NCBI GenBank assembly: GCA_902763185.1
Contig: CACWQT010000012.1
Coordinates: 1-48,189 of the forward strand
Source of the DNA: an uncultured Rhodospirillales bacterium
GTDB taxonomy: Bacteria; Pseudomonadota; Alphaproteobacteria; RF32; CAG-239
Reading direction: 5' to 3'
DNA: 48,189 nt
Positions 17,955 to 25,394 of the stretch are shown in pieces (the stretch's first letter is position 1; each line of letters starts with the position of its first letter). The notes beneath the pieces were generated by a model, which saw only the letters and a list, made by a program, of their open reading frames with translations, was not told the origin of the DNA and did no database searches. A program made the position numbers and the translations under genes.

Positions 17955-19214
17955 TTATTTTATTTTGCTGTTGATAATCCCTTGCAATAACCCCAATATC
18001 ACCGGTCCGTTTTTTTGCTTAAAACGCTTGATTTTATTATGACGAATGGCTCTTTCAATCACTTGTTGGGTATTTTTTTCGTAATAGCGTTTTTTGGCGG
18101 CTTTGGCCTCTGCGCTACTGTTATGTTTCTTATCTTTTTCTTTGACAGCTTCGGGATTTTCAGCTTTTTCCTTTGCTCGCAAATTATTGTGATATACTCG
18201 TAATTCTTCGCGATGAATACTCCTAAATGTTTCGTTACGACGATTATTAGCGGCTCGACGCTTGGCTTGTTTTTCGGGTGGTAAATCGCTCATTTTTTTA
18301 TAGCTCTTTTTCCATGCATCGGGGTTTTCTAAACGATATTTGGCCGTTTGCAAGCGATTAGCTTCTTTTTTTAACTCTTTTCTGATCTTTTCCGGTGTGG
18401 TTTTTAGAGCGCGCAATTTTTTTATCTGTTCCAAACGGTCAATAATCTCCGGTAAGGTCATTTTTTTATTAGGGACCACCTTGGACTTTTCTTCCTGTTT
18501 ATCCTTCAATGCTTTCCTTGGTGTATCTGCTTTTACTTTTTTCTTTATGGCTTTGTTGGAGGGCTGTGTCTGAACAGATTTATGAGTTGTTTCCGGGTGA
18601 GCTGTCTTAGTCGATTTAGTTTTTTTAAGCTCTTTACGGCGGCGCTGATATTCTTGCTCGCGTTGTTTTGCACGTTTTTGTTGTTTTTTATCTTCTGCAT
18701 CTAATTCTTTCTCCTCTGCTTCTTTTTTGGGAGCTAAAAAGACCGTGCGTGACTGATAAGGTGGAATATACTTATCCTCAAACGGTTCTAACGGATTTTT
18801 CCCTAAGGCTTTTTCTTCTTGAACAGCTTTAACGACCTGTTCTAATTTTTGGTGATATTGTTTTGCATATACCTCAAAGGCCGCAGATAAAGACACATTG
18901 ATGTAACGGCTTGCCGGTTTGGCAACTTGCGCAGCATTAAGTTTACGAAAGGCTTGTGGTGTCATAACCCATGCGAGCTCAGGAGATAAACGCAATTTCA
19001 CCGGCAAAAGGGCATAAATGGCATCCACAACCTCATCAGCAAAGAAACCGCCAAACTGTAAAATACGCTCCATATCATTTGCATATATCAGGCTTTTTAA
19101 CGGACTTTTTTCTATAAAATCCTTTATTTCGCGAATGTCACCTGTCTTGCCGCCAAGAACAGCATAAAATACATCGGCTAAGCTGTCACATTTTTTTAAG
19201 TTTAATTTTTCCAT
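17955..19214 (-). CDS. Lysine-rich hypothetical protein with long basic helices
   Basis: A protein of 419 residues that I cannot assign. Residues 1-150 look globular (DSLADVFYAVLGGKTGDIREIKDFIEKSP...FFADEVVDAIYALLPVKL). From about residue 170 onward the protein is extremely rich in Lys, Glu and Arg with predicted long helices. The last 120 residues (DAWKKSYKKMSDLPPEKQAKRRAANNRRNETFRSIHREEL...YYEKNTQQVI) resemble the basic spacer repeats seen beside HNH-type or other nucleic-acid-binding domains. No nuclease motif is visible. ATG 19214 with AAAGG 7 nt upstream is chosen over the longer frame to 19280, whose extra N-terminus overlaps the divergent promoter. Nucleic-acid binding is inference from charge alone. 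Confidence 0.65.
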   Translation of the reverse strand: MEKLNLKKCDSLADVFYAVLGGKTGDIREIKDFIEKSPLKSLIYANDMERILQFGGFFADEVVDAIYALLPVKLRLSPELAWVMTPQAFRKLNAAQVAKPASRYINVSLSAAFEVYAKQYHQKLEQVVKAVQEEKALGKNPLEPFEDKYIPPYQSRTVFLAPKKEAEEKELDAEDKKQQKRAKQREQEYQRRRKELKKTKSTKTAHPETTHKSVQTQPSNKAIKKKVKADTPRKALKDKQEEKSKVVPNKKMTLPEIIDRLEQIKKLRALKTTPEKIRKELKKEANRLQTAKYRLENPDAWKKSYKKMSDLPPEKQAKRRAANNRRNETFRSIHREELRVYHNNLRAKEKAENPEAVKEKDKKHNSSAEAKAAKKRYYEKNTQQVIERAIRHNKIKRFKQKNGPVILGLLQGIINSKIK

Positions 19215-19286
19215 AGCAATGCCTTTCGGGAGGAAGTTTAGGACAAAATTTTGTTTAAAGCAAGTGATTTTTCGCACCACAATCCG

Positions 19287-19315
19287 TTGACAAAGGCTTT
19301 AAAATCGGCTATAAT
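19287..19315 (+). promoter_or_regulatory. Consensus sigma-70-type promoter
   Basis: TTGACA (19287-19292), exactly 17 nt, then TATAAT (19310-19315), a perfect match to consensus. The start is predicted near 19322, giving a leader of about 15 nt before ATG 19337. Confidence 0.75.
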
Positions 19316-19336
19316 AAAAGCCTAAAATATAAGCTT

Positions 19337-19747
19337 ATGAAGAAAGTATTTTTATGGGTAATACTTACTGTCGCACTTGTAGTTGGACATAAGTATTACA
19401 TTGATTACCGCTCAACACAGGCTCAAGACACCCGTGTTTCATGTCGGATTAGTAAGGCTGATACCACTTACATTTGTAAGGTGGAGGCAACTTATCCCTC
19501 AGGCGTTGGCGAAAGAGAATATTCTACCAAAGAAATTAATGGTAGAAAGTTTGTCGCCATGCTCGAAACAGTGGGGAAAATGAAACCTGCTGAGGAGCGT
19601 AGGTTTTGCGGCTTTTCTTCTACCATCGTGACCTACGCGATGCTCGATAACGGCGCAATCATTGTCAGCAAAGAGTATGACGTTATTGCACCGATTACCG
19701 AGGAGAAAGCCTTGGAATTATTATCTAAAGAAAGTTCTGAAATCTGA
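19337..19747 (+). CDS. Small membrane-anchored or exported hypothetical protein
   Basis: A protein of 136 residues with one N-terminal hydrophobic segment (VFLWVILTVALVVGHKYY), which could be a signal anchor, and a small extracytoplasmic domain. The domain contains three Cys (SCRISKADTTYICKVEA and RRFCGFSS) that could pair in an oxidising compartment. I do not recognise the family. The gene is monocistronic: a consensus promoter lies upstream and a terminator hairpin overlaps its stop codon. There is no Shine-Dalgarno sequence; the start reads AAGCTT-ATG, the same as the gene at 33012. Confidence 0.7.
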   Translation: MKKVFLWVILTVALVVGHKYYIDYRSTQAQDTRVSCRISKADTTYICKVEATYPSGVGEREYSTKEINGRKFVAMLETVGKMKPAEERRFCGFSSTIVTYAMLDNGAIIVSKEYDVIAPITEEKALELLSKESSEI

Positions 19748-19770
19748 GATATCGGTTTCGGAACTTTTTT
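19733..19770 (+). terminator. Rho-independent terminator overlapping the stop codon
   Basis: AGTTCTGAAATC (19733-19744) pairs over 12 bp, including G-U pairs, with GGTTTCGGAACT (19754-19765), followed by a T run. The TGA stop at 19745-19747 lies in the loop. Confidence 0.8.
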
Positions 19771-19813
19771 ATTGCAAAAAAAAAGTTTGTTTGTTAGATT
19801 GAGGCAAATTTAG

Positions 19814-19860
19814 CACCCTCTCTGTCGCCTTCGGCGACATCTCCCCCATCAAGGGGGAGA
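19814..19860. repeat. Dispersed palindromic repeat, copy A (two hairpins)
   Basis: CACCCTCTCT leads into hairpin 1 (GTCGCC-ttc-GGCGAC, 19824-19838) and hairpin 2 (TCTCCCCC-atcaa-GGGGGAGA, 19840-19860). The same architecture recurs at 33925 and, more degraded, at 25187 and 48015. It looks like a REP- or MITE-like intergenic element. Confidence 0.65.
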
Positions 19861-19934
19861 ATGGGATGACAAAGTAATTTAATCACTTTAAGTCTTTGGT
19901 ACTTAAAAGCATATTTTTGATAGAGGAAAAAACG

Positions 19935-20798
19935 ATGTTTGGCATAGGTATGGATATTTTGGTTGATGCGCTTTATGAGACGCTGTCGTTGTTTCCTTAT
20001 CTTTATTTTACTTATTTACTGATGGAAGCTTTGGAACATCAACTCCAACGCCGCAGTATGATCTATATTCGTCGTGCCAAACAATACGGTTCGGTGGTGG
20101 GGGGACTCTTAGGAATTATCCCACAATGCGGATTTTCGATTGCCGCGGCAAACTTATATGCCACGGGACTTATTACTTTAGGGGCTTTGATTGCAGTGTT
20201 CCTCTCTACATCAGATGAAATGTTGCCACTGTTGATTTCCGGAAATATCGGTGCCGGAATAATTCTCCAAATCTTGTGCCTTAAGGTAATATTCGGTATT
20301 ATTGCCGGTATCGCTATTGATAAATGGCTACCCGAAAAATTTATTAAACATAAAAATGAGCCGAATATTCACGCTTTTTGCCAGAAAGAAAAATGCCAAT
20401 GCACGGATAAAGAAAACATTTGGCTTTCTGCCTTTAAGCATACGGAAAAAATCCTGATATTTATTTTTATCTTTTCATTAATTTTTAACACGTTGTTTGC
20501 TTTTGGGGGAAGAGAGACAATTTCAGATATTCTTGGGGCTTTACCGTTTTTGAGCATTTTGATTTCAGCGCTTGTCGGGCTTATCCCCAGTTGCTATCCT
20601 TCGGTTCTGCTGACACAACTCTATTTGAGCGGCACAATCGGAATTGGGGCGATGATGGCCGGAACATTGAGCAACGCCGGTCTCGGATTTTTAGTTTTGT
20701 ATCGTGTTAACGGTAGCAAAGATGAGAGCGCAAAAATCTTATTACTGATGTTTGCGTTGGGTATTGTATTTGGTATCATATCTGAATTTATTGTTTAA
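19935..20798 (+). CDS. Putative 10-TM heavy-metal/arsenic exporter family protein (ArsP_2-like)
   Basis: A polytopic membrane protein of 287 residues built of two similar halves. Each half carries a conserved turn: GIIPQCGFSIAAANLYATGLITLGALIAVFLSTSDEMLP in the first and GLIPSCYPSVLLTQLYLSGTIGIGAMMAGTLSNAG in the second. This duplicated G-(L/I)-IP-x-C signature fits the family annotated as putative manganese/heavy-metal transporter or ArsP_2. A central hydrophilic loop contains HAFCQKEKCQC, a plausible metal-binding Cys cluster. ATG 19935 has AGAGG 8 nt upstream; an ATG at 19896 would add an unconserved leader. It stands alone, converging on the MBL gene. The transported ion is not established. 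Confidence 0.75.
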   Translation: MFGIGMDILVDALYETLSLFPYLYFTYLLMEALEHQLQRRSMIYIRRAKQYGSVVGGLLGIIPQCGFSIAAANLYATGLITLGALIAVFLSTSDEMLPLLISGNIGAGIILQILCLKVIFGIIAGIAIDKWLPEKFIKHKNEPNIHAFCQKEKCQCTDKENIWLSAFKHTEKILIFIFIFSLIFNTLFAFGGRETISDILGALPFLSILISALVGLIPSCYPSVLLTQLYLSGTIGIGAMMAGTLSNAGLGFLVLYRVNGSKDESAKILLLMFALGIVFGIISEFIV

Positions 20799-20841
20799 TA
20801 TGATTCACTTGAACGATTTTTTTGATGTTTTAGGTTAAACT

Positions 20842-21615
20842 TTAAACGTGCAAAATCATACCATCATAGGAAAGTTCTATCCCATCAGGTAAGGTTTTGG
20901 CATACTCTTCGGCATCCATGCGGCGGGAAATATGGCTTAAGACCATGCGCTTGGGAGAAAATCTTGCCATTACTTCTTTAATTTTGAAAATATCACTGTG
21001 ACCGTTGATTTCCGGCGTATCAGCATTGTTGCACTCAATTATCAATAAATCCAAACCGCTAAAAAAAGTTTCGCATTTTTCAGGCAAAGTTTCCCAATCT
21101 GTTACATAAGCAAAATTTTGATAACGAAAACCTGAAGAATGAATGTGATGATGTTGAAATAATAAAGTTTCAAACTCTAATCCTTCGGTTGTAAAACGGC
21201 CGCTATCCGGCAATATACACCACTTAAGGCTTTGACTATCCGGCTCGGCATCTGCTTTTTCTTTAAACAAATAACCATAGCTTTGCTTTAATTCTGCCAT
21301 TGTTTCAGCAGAAGCATAAATCTTGATACCGTGTCCTAATGTTTTGGTTGCACGCGGCAACTCGGGAATACCAGCAATATGGTCATAATGTCCGTGGGTA
21401 ATAAATACCGAGTCAATGTTTTGAACATTATTATCATTGATTTGATAGCGAAAATCAGGTCCAGCATCAATTAATATTGATTTACCGTTCTCTTCTAACA
21501 AAATTGAAGCACGTGAACGCTTATTTTGGGGATTGGCAGGATTTGCCGCACCCCAAACATTAAATGCCATAGGCACGCCATAAGCTGAGCCAGAACCTAA
21601 TATCGTTATTTTCAT
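20842..21615 (-). CDS. MBL-fold phosphodiesterase, PhnP-like
   Basis: A 257-residue metallo-beta-lactamase-fold enzyme. It has the glycine-rich opening ITILGSGSAYGVP, the zinc motif THGHYDHIAGIPEL (HxHxDH), a downstream YVTDWET and a final VLSHISRR that supplies the last His ligand. This arrangement is typical of the PhnP / cyclic-phosphate phosphodiesterase branch. PhnP hydrolyses phosphoribosyl 1,2-cyclic phosphate in phosphonate breakdown, but no phn genes are here, so the substrate may be another cyclic phosphate. Its ATG overlaps the stop of the upstream nucleotidyltransferase-like gene (TAATG), so the two are translated together. Confidence 0.85.
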   Translation of the reverse strand: MKITILGSGSAYGVPMAFNVWGAANPANPQNKRSRASILLEENGKSILIDAGPDFRYQINDNNVQNIDSVFITHGHYDHIAGIPELPRATKTLGHGIKIYASAETMAELKQSYGYLFKEKADAEPDSQSLKWCILPDSGRFTTEGLEFETLLFQHHHIHSSGFRYQNFAYVTDWETLPEKCETFFSGLDLLIIECNNADTPEINGHSDIFKIKEVMARFSPKRMVLSHISRRMDAEEYAKTLPDGIELSYDGMILHV

Positions 21616-22589
21616 TACACAATCTCCGCCTGTTTAAATAACAGAAGAGGTGTTAAAATTTGGTTATTAAGGCGATTGATTGATGTCTTTTCGTTTTCTA
21701 ACCTCTCAACAAACATTTTGACGCCTTTATCCTGACGTGCCGGCTCACGTCTGGCTAAAATACGCAGGCAATCCGACATTTCATCTCGTTCATTTTTCGG
21801 GGTACAGAGCATCATCAATTCCAACAGCTCTTTTTGGTTTTGAGCGCGATTTAGCAACGGATGATTGATGAAGTTTTCATTATTTAACAACCTATCTAAA
21901 ACCGGATAGGCATCTTCAAAAATATGCTGTTTGCCCATATCATCTACATATTGATGACGATTTTTTGAACGGTTAAGACTTGCTGATAAACGTGACAGAC
22001 AACGCACTTTATCCTGCGTCACACAACGCGTTTGTTCTTTGAACTCTTGTTTAATTCGATTTATTGTTTCTTGATTAACACCGTTTGGCGAAATGTCTAC
22101 ACCGTATTTGCCGACGATTGCCATAAAACGGCGCAACAGATTATAAGACCCTTCTTCTTTGGGGTTACAGGCCAGGCGAATTTTTCCGTGTTTCATGCTT
22201 TCTACGGCATCATACTTATCAATAACCTCATGAATATACTCATTTCCCCTTTTACGGAATTTGGCATATATCTTTTCGATATTAAAAATACCGTTATCCT
22301 CCGGATCCATACAAGAGAAATCAACATCTCCCAAGGTCGGGTGCTTTACGACTACATAGTGATTATGCGTATGCATCACTTCTGATACGGAACTGCCGCT
22401 ATTCTCCATATTTTGAATAGCCTCCATAAACACGTCATAATCTTTGACACAAATATCATAGTCATGAATTTCGGCATTGGGATTGATTTGGGTATCTAAA
22501 ACGGCACCGCCAAATAAAAACGCTTCATTTAATCCGGCATCTTGCATAAAAGTCGTAATGTCATTTGTGATTTTATCTATACACTGCAT
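21615..22589 (-). CDS. Nucleotidyltransferase-fold (Pol beta superfamily) protein
   Basis: A protein of 324 residues. The first 110 residues match a tRNA-nucleotidyltransferase-type head: AFLFGGAVLD, then DYDICVKDYD giving the paired acidic residues, then LGDVDFSCMD giving the third Asp. The rest is helical and charged (RRFMAIVGKYGVDISP..., RCLSRLSASLNRSKNRHQY) and does not look like the standard CCA-enzyme body, so this is not the housekeeping cca. Substrate transfer of a nucleotide or phosphate is possible but unproven. The gene has AGGAG 9 nt before the ATG and follows a promoter, leader ORF and hairpin. Coupling with an MBL phosphodiesterase suggests opposing add/remove chemistry on a nucleotide-linked end, which is inference. 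Confidence 0.7.
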   Translation of the reverse strand: MQCIDKITNDITTFMQDAGLNEAFLFGGAVLDTQINPNAEIHDYDICVKDYDVFMEAIQNMENSGSSVSEVMHTHNHYVVVKHPTLGDVDFSCMDPEDNGIFNIEKIYAKFRKRGNEYIHEVIDKYDAVESMKHGKIRLACNPKEEGSYNLLRRFMAIVGKYGVDISPNGVNQETINRIKQEFKEQTRCVTQDKVRCLSRLSASLNRSKNRHQYVDDMGKQHIFEDAYPVLDRLLNNENFINHPLLNRAQNQKELLELMMLCTPKNERDEMSDCLRILARREPARQDKGVKMFVERLENEKTSINRLNNQILTPLLLFKQAEIV

Positions 22590-22607
22590 ATCAACGTTTC
22601 TCCTCTT

Positions 22608-22655
22608 TTATGCGACCAGAAAAACATTTAAATAAAAAAAAGCATTATTTGTCAT
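22608..22655 (-). CDS. Candidate 15-codon leader peptide MTNNAFFYLNVFLVA
   Basis: A tiny ORF on the minus strand, starting ATG 22655 and ending TAA 22608-22610. AGGAGA lies about 6 nt ahead of the start, as good as any ribosome binding site in the window. The peptide has three Phe codons, two of them produced by the T tract that follows the hairpin. The ribosome binding site sits in the loop of a hairpin whose descending arm holds the first codons. It ends 18 nt before the nucleotidyltransferase-fold gene. It may be a regulatory leader rather than a functional peptide. Confidence 0.45.
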   Translation of the reverse strand: MTNNAFFYLNVFLVA

Positions 22656-22683
22656 ATTCTTCTCCTCTTCTGATAAATAATGC
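22634..22683 (-). terminator. Hairpin plus U-tract at the start of the nucleotidyltransferase operon (attenuator or terminator)
   Basis: On the minus strand GCATTATTTATCA (22671-22683) pairs with TGACAAATAATGC (22642-22654), 13 bp with one G-U, followed by eight T. It could end transcripts of the glycosyltransferase gene upstream. Because a strong promoter places the transcription start at about 22682, it would also form at the very 5' end of the downstream operon's mRNA. Confidence 0.65.
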
Positions 22684-22688
22684 AATGT

Positions 22689-22717
22689 TTTATACCACAT
22701 CAGCGAGGGCTTGTCAA
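22689..22717 (-). promoter_or_regulatory. Promoter of the nucleotidyltransferase-MBL operon
   Basis: Minus-strand TTGACA (22712-22717), 17 nt spacer, TATAAA (22689-22694). The predicted start falls on the first base of the hairpin described at 22634-22683. Confidence 0.7.
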
Positions 22718-22865
22718 GAAAGATTTTGACAAAATTTGTGTATTTTTACAAAATTCGTCTATACTGATTTTCTTATGAAACTAATATTTTGTTTTTGCTA
22801 AAAATTGTTTTTAGAAATATTTTTTTGACGTTAGTGGATAACCCTTGCTTTGTTTATTTGCAAGC

Positions 22866-23876
22866 TTATTTTTTCCACCCAAAAATCATATTACTCCCCA
22901 AAAGCAACGGCTTGTTGACCGGAAGCGATGTGGTTTTAATGATTTCTTTGATATTTATCCGACTGCTTAAAAGTGCGTTTAGGCATCGCTTAGTGGCATA
23001 TTTAGCACAAATTTCCGTAAAAATTTCAGGCTCTAATAAGCGACGTTGTTGATTTATATTGGCAAGCTTTTCTAATGTGCTGACAATAATTTTTAAAGTA
23101 TTCAGGTCACGAACCTTTTGCCGTCCGTAGGTTGTATAGTGGTCAAAAATATTAACTTCTTCAGGCGTTAATTCTATATTATTGTAGGCAAACCAAAGTT
23201 TATGAAACATAGCTCGCTCAGAACGAATCATATCTTTTTGTTTTTTAGATGTCATATCTTTATGAAAACGATATTTATACAATGTATCCGGCAAATTTGA
23301 CAATTTAGAGTATTTGCTGAATTCGCAGCATAATAAGCGATCATTTAAGCTGATAAAGTTTTCATTATAACGAATCCTATGTTCGGTCATAATGGCGCGG
23401 CGCATCATAATGGTGGGGTGGTGAACGGCTGATTTAAACAATAAATAAGCACAAATCTCTGCATGTGCACTGGGATTTTTGGTCCACCGGAAACGATTAA
23501 TCTCACCAAATTTTTTATATCCGGAACCTAAAAGACCAACTTCCGGATGTTTTTCTAAATAGTTATACTGCTTAGCTAAGCGATGCGGATGCATAATATC
23601 ATCATGGTTCATAATGGCGATATATTTTCCGGTTGCCATTTCTTGCAACTTGTTATAGCTCTGCGGTATGCCGATATTGGTCGGATTTTCCATATATTTT
23701 ATGCGGTCATCTGTGTAATCAGCGATTACTCTTTGTATTGCCTTATTATCCGGACTATCATTTAGAATAAGAAATTCAAAATCCTTAAAATTCTGATTAA
23801 GAACACTCTTTATTGCTTCACGCAAGTATTCTTCTTTTGTATTGCACACCGGCATAATAACGGATATCTCTACCAT
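22866..23876 (-). CDS. Family 2 glycosyltransferase
   Basis: A protein of 336 residues with a GT-A domain. It opens with EISVIMPVCNTKEEYLREAIKSVLNQNFKDFEFLILND and has the sugar-nucleotide/metal DxD-type site in IAIMNHDDIMHPHRL. The C-terminal 130 residues are basic and helical, possibly membrane-associated. It would transfer a sugar from a nucleotide donor to a surface polysaccharide or lipid; the sugar is unknown. It is not next to other glycan genes: a terminator-like hairpin lies downstream and 170 nt of spacer upstream, so it is probably monocistronic. Similar proteins occur near capsule and O-antigen loci. Confidence 0.88.
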   Translation of the reverse strand: MVEISVIMPVCNTKEEYLREAIKSVLNQNFKDFEFLILNDSPDNKAIQRVIADYTDDRIKYMENPTNIGIPQSYNKLQEMATGKYIAIMNHDDIMHPHRLAKQYNYLEKHPEVGLLGSGYKKFGEINRFRWTKNPSAHAEICAYLLFKSAVHHPTIMMRRAIMTEHRIRYNENFISLNDRLLCCEFSKYSKLSNLPDTLYKYRFHKDMTSKKQKDMIRSERAMFHKLWFAYNNIELTPEEVNIFDHYTTYGRQKVRDLNTLKIIVSTLEKLANINQQRRLLEPEIFTEICAKYATKRCLNALLSSRINIKEIIKTTSLPVNKPLLLGSNMIFGWKK

Positions 23877-24047
23877 TTTTTACCTTTTACCCTTAATTAT
23901 CCAATGCTAACAGCCTTAAGACACAGACAAATACCGATAGATAAACCCTTTACCATCTTGACGCTCACATAAAATTATTACCTTAGTATGTTGCTTTTTA
24001 TACTATTTTAAAATTTAATGTCAACCCTCGTTTTATGGATTTTATTT

Positions 24048-24089
24048 AAAACACAAAAACCAACCTGACAAGGTTGGTTTTTGTGTTTT
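24048..24089. terminator. Strong bidirectional terminator
   Basis: A perfect 18-bp stem (AAAACACAAAAACCAACC, 24048-24065, with its complement at 24072-24089) and loop tgacaa. A-rich and T-rich flanks make it functional on both strands. It closes the gene that ends at 24098. Confidence 0.85.
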
Positions 24090-24097
24090 GATTGGCG

Positions 24098-25060
24098 TCA
24101 GAACTCATAACAGAGTTCAATGCCTACCTGCCAGCTTTCCTCCATCCAGTTATTGATGGTTGTTCCGCCTTCGTATCTCTCAGTTTCCGGGTTTGGATTC
24201 TTTGAGTATACGTAACGAATAAAGAGCCGGACATTTGTGTTATTGATGCCTGAACTTAAAAGACTGCTCCTAACCCATAACTGAGTGCCATATTTTAGAC
24301 ACCAAGATGAGTAGGATTCTGCGTATATATCGTCATCGTCTTTCAGATTATCAGGCACATCATAGCTCATTCCGCCAGATTTTCCTGTGCCAAACAACAA
24401 GTCCATGCCAATACCCATCTTATGCGCATATCCTGTTTCTGCTCCTAATTTAAGCAGAAAATCACAGCTCACGCCATAATGTTCCTGCTTATCAAAAGCA
24501 GCAACTAGACCAAGGCTGTAGCCCGCACCAAATTTGTTGATGCGCAGGTTGTCACCCTCTATTACTCCGGGAATAAAGAGAAATGATAAATCAACACTGA
24601 AACCAAAATTTGGTTTGCCATCGTATTTTTCCTGCTGATTAGTGTAGTCTTCATCACTCAGATTGGAGACCGGACTACCATCATCCTCATCAGAATCATT
24701 ATCACCACCACCCATTAATGACAGTGCCATTTGCTGAACGATATGATGGCGACGCCAAAACTTCCCCTTTCCTTCTACAGGAAAGTAAATTTTTGAATAG
24801 TCTGTCTTTTCCTGTTGATTAGCCATCGCTATGGCATTGAACTGACGTAATAAGGACGCCATTTCTTCAAGGTTGTCCTTGCTCGTCTTTTTCTCTATCT
24901 TTGCCTTCTTAGAGGAATTGGAGTCAGTGGCTCCGGTAGAATCTGAAAGCTCCTCTGATGGGGCTTCCACATTGATGTTGACAGTGTCAACATCCTTTGT
25001 CTGCGCATGCATCCCGCTTACGCAAACAGCCATAAAGATGGCTAAAACGAATTTCTTCAT
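24098..25060 (-). CDS. Bacteroidota-like exported protein, probable outer-membrane beta-barrel
   Basis: A protein of 320 residues whose signal peptide (MKKFVLAIFMAVCVSGMHAQ, cut before TKDV) ends in the -AQ typical of Bacteroidota. A Ser/Lys/Glu-rich linker follows, then an acidic loop (GGGDNDSDEDDGSP), and the last 170 residues alternate like beta-strands (NFGFSVDLSFLFIPG..., GYSLGLVAAFDKQEHYGVSCDFLLKLG..., VGIELCYEF) with a C-terminal Phe, as in outer-membrane barrels. The start has no Shine-Dalgarno sequence, also a Bacteroidota habit. The gene is isolated between two strong terminators. I infer recent transfer from a gut Bacteroidota donor; function is unknown. Confidence 0.7.
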   Translation of the reverse strand: MKKFVLAIFMAVCVSGMHAQTKDVDTVNINVEAPSEELSDSTGATDSNSSKKAKIEKKTSKDNLEEMASLLRQFNAIAMANQQEKTDYSKIYFPVEGKGKFWRRHHIVQQMALSLMGGGDNDSDEDDGSPVSNLSDEDYTNQQEKYDGKPNFGFSVDLSFLFIPGVIEGDNLRINKFGAGYSLGLVAAFDKQEHYGVSCDFLLKLGAETGYAHKMGIGMDLLFGTGKSGGMSYDVPDNLKDDDDIYAESYSSWCLKYGTQLWVRSSLLSSGINNTNVRLFIRYVYSKNPNPETERYEGGTTINNWMEESWQVGIELCYEF

Positions 25061-25253
25061 AATGCTTAAGTTTAAAAATTTTTTTCATACTAATATTTTT
25101 ATAGGGGATATTATACGCATGTTTATACAAAATGCAAGCATTTTTTGTCGAACCGCCTATTTCATTGAAAATTATATGTTTTTCCCCCACCTTACCTCCC
25201 CCCTCAAGGGGAGAGAACCGCTAGAATTCCAGTTCTCATCTGAGAAGGATTAA

Positions 25254-25318
25254 GGCGCGCAAAAGAAAAATGACAAGGTTTCACCCTGTCATTTTTCTTT
25301 TGTTCAACTTTGCGCGCC
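25254..25318. terminator. Long hairpin terminator within a larger inverted repeat
   Basis: Inner stem: AAAAGAAAAATGACAAGG (25261-25278) against CCCTGTCATTTTTCTTTT (25284-25301), 17 of 18 paired, loop tttca. Outer arms are GGCGCGC (25254-25260) and GCGCGCC (25312-25318). It can work in both directions and would insulate adhE from its left neighbour. Confidence 0.75.
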
Positions 25319-25321
25319 GTA

Positions 25322-25392
25322 AACAGCCTGTCGGCTGTGTGCTACACGCACGGTGCCGCTCAAGCCGCGGCGGCTGGGCACTTGTGCCCGCT
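25322..25392. repeat. GC-rich cluster of three palindromes downstream of adhE
   Basis: ACAGCC-tgtc-GGCTGT, then a GCCGCGGC palindrome, then GGGCAC-tt-GTGCCC, all within about 70 nt. The composition contrasts sharply with the AT-rich surroundings, which suggests a repetitive extragenic element. Confidence 0.5.
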
Positions 25393-25394
25393 GA

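Larger units (their letters stand above)
25061..25394. other. 334-nt spacer: degraded dispersed repeat, terminator and GC-rich palindromes
   Basis: I see no gene here. The left 120 nt are AT-rich and may carry the promoter of the gene at 25060. 25187-25250 resembles the dispersed repeat (CCTCCCCCCTCAAGGGGAGAGAA). 25254-25318 is a long cruciform-like structure. 25322-25390 is markedly GC-rich with three short stem-loops immediately 3' of adhE. Confidence 0.6.

Noticed and set aside
19866..19934. Metal riboswitch before the exporter-like gene
   Set aside because: I see only a weak AAAGT/ACTTT pairing and no conserved riboswitch core.
22608..22655. Classical phenylalanine attenuation by the leader peptide
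   Set aside because: Two of three Phe codons simply reflect the U tract, and the downstream genes have no link to amino-acid synthesis.
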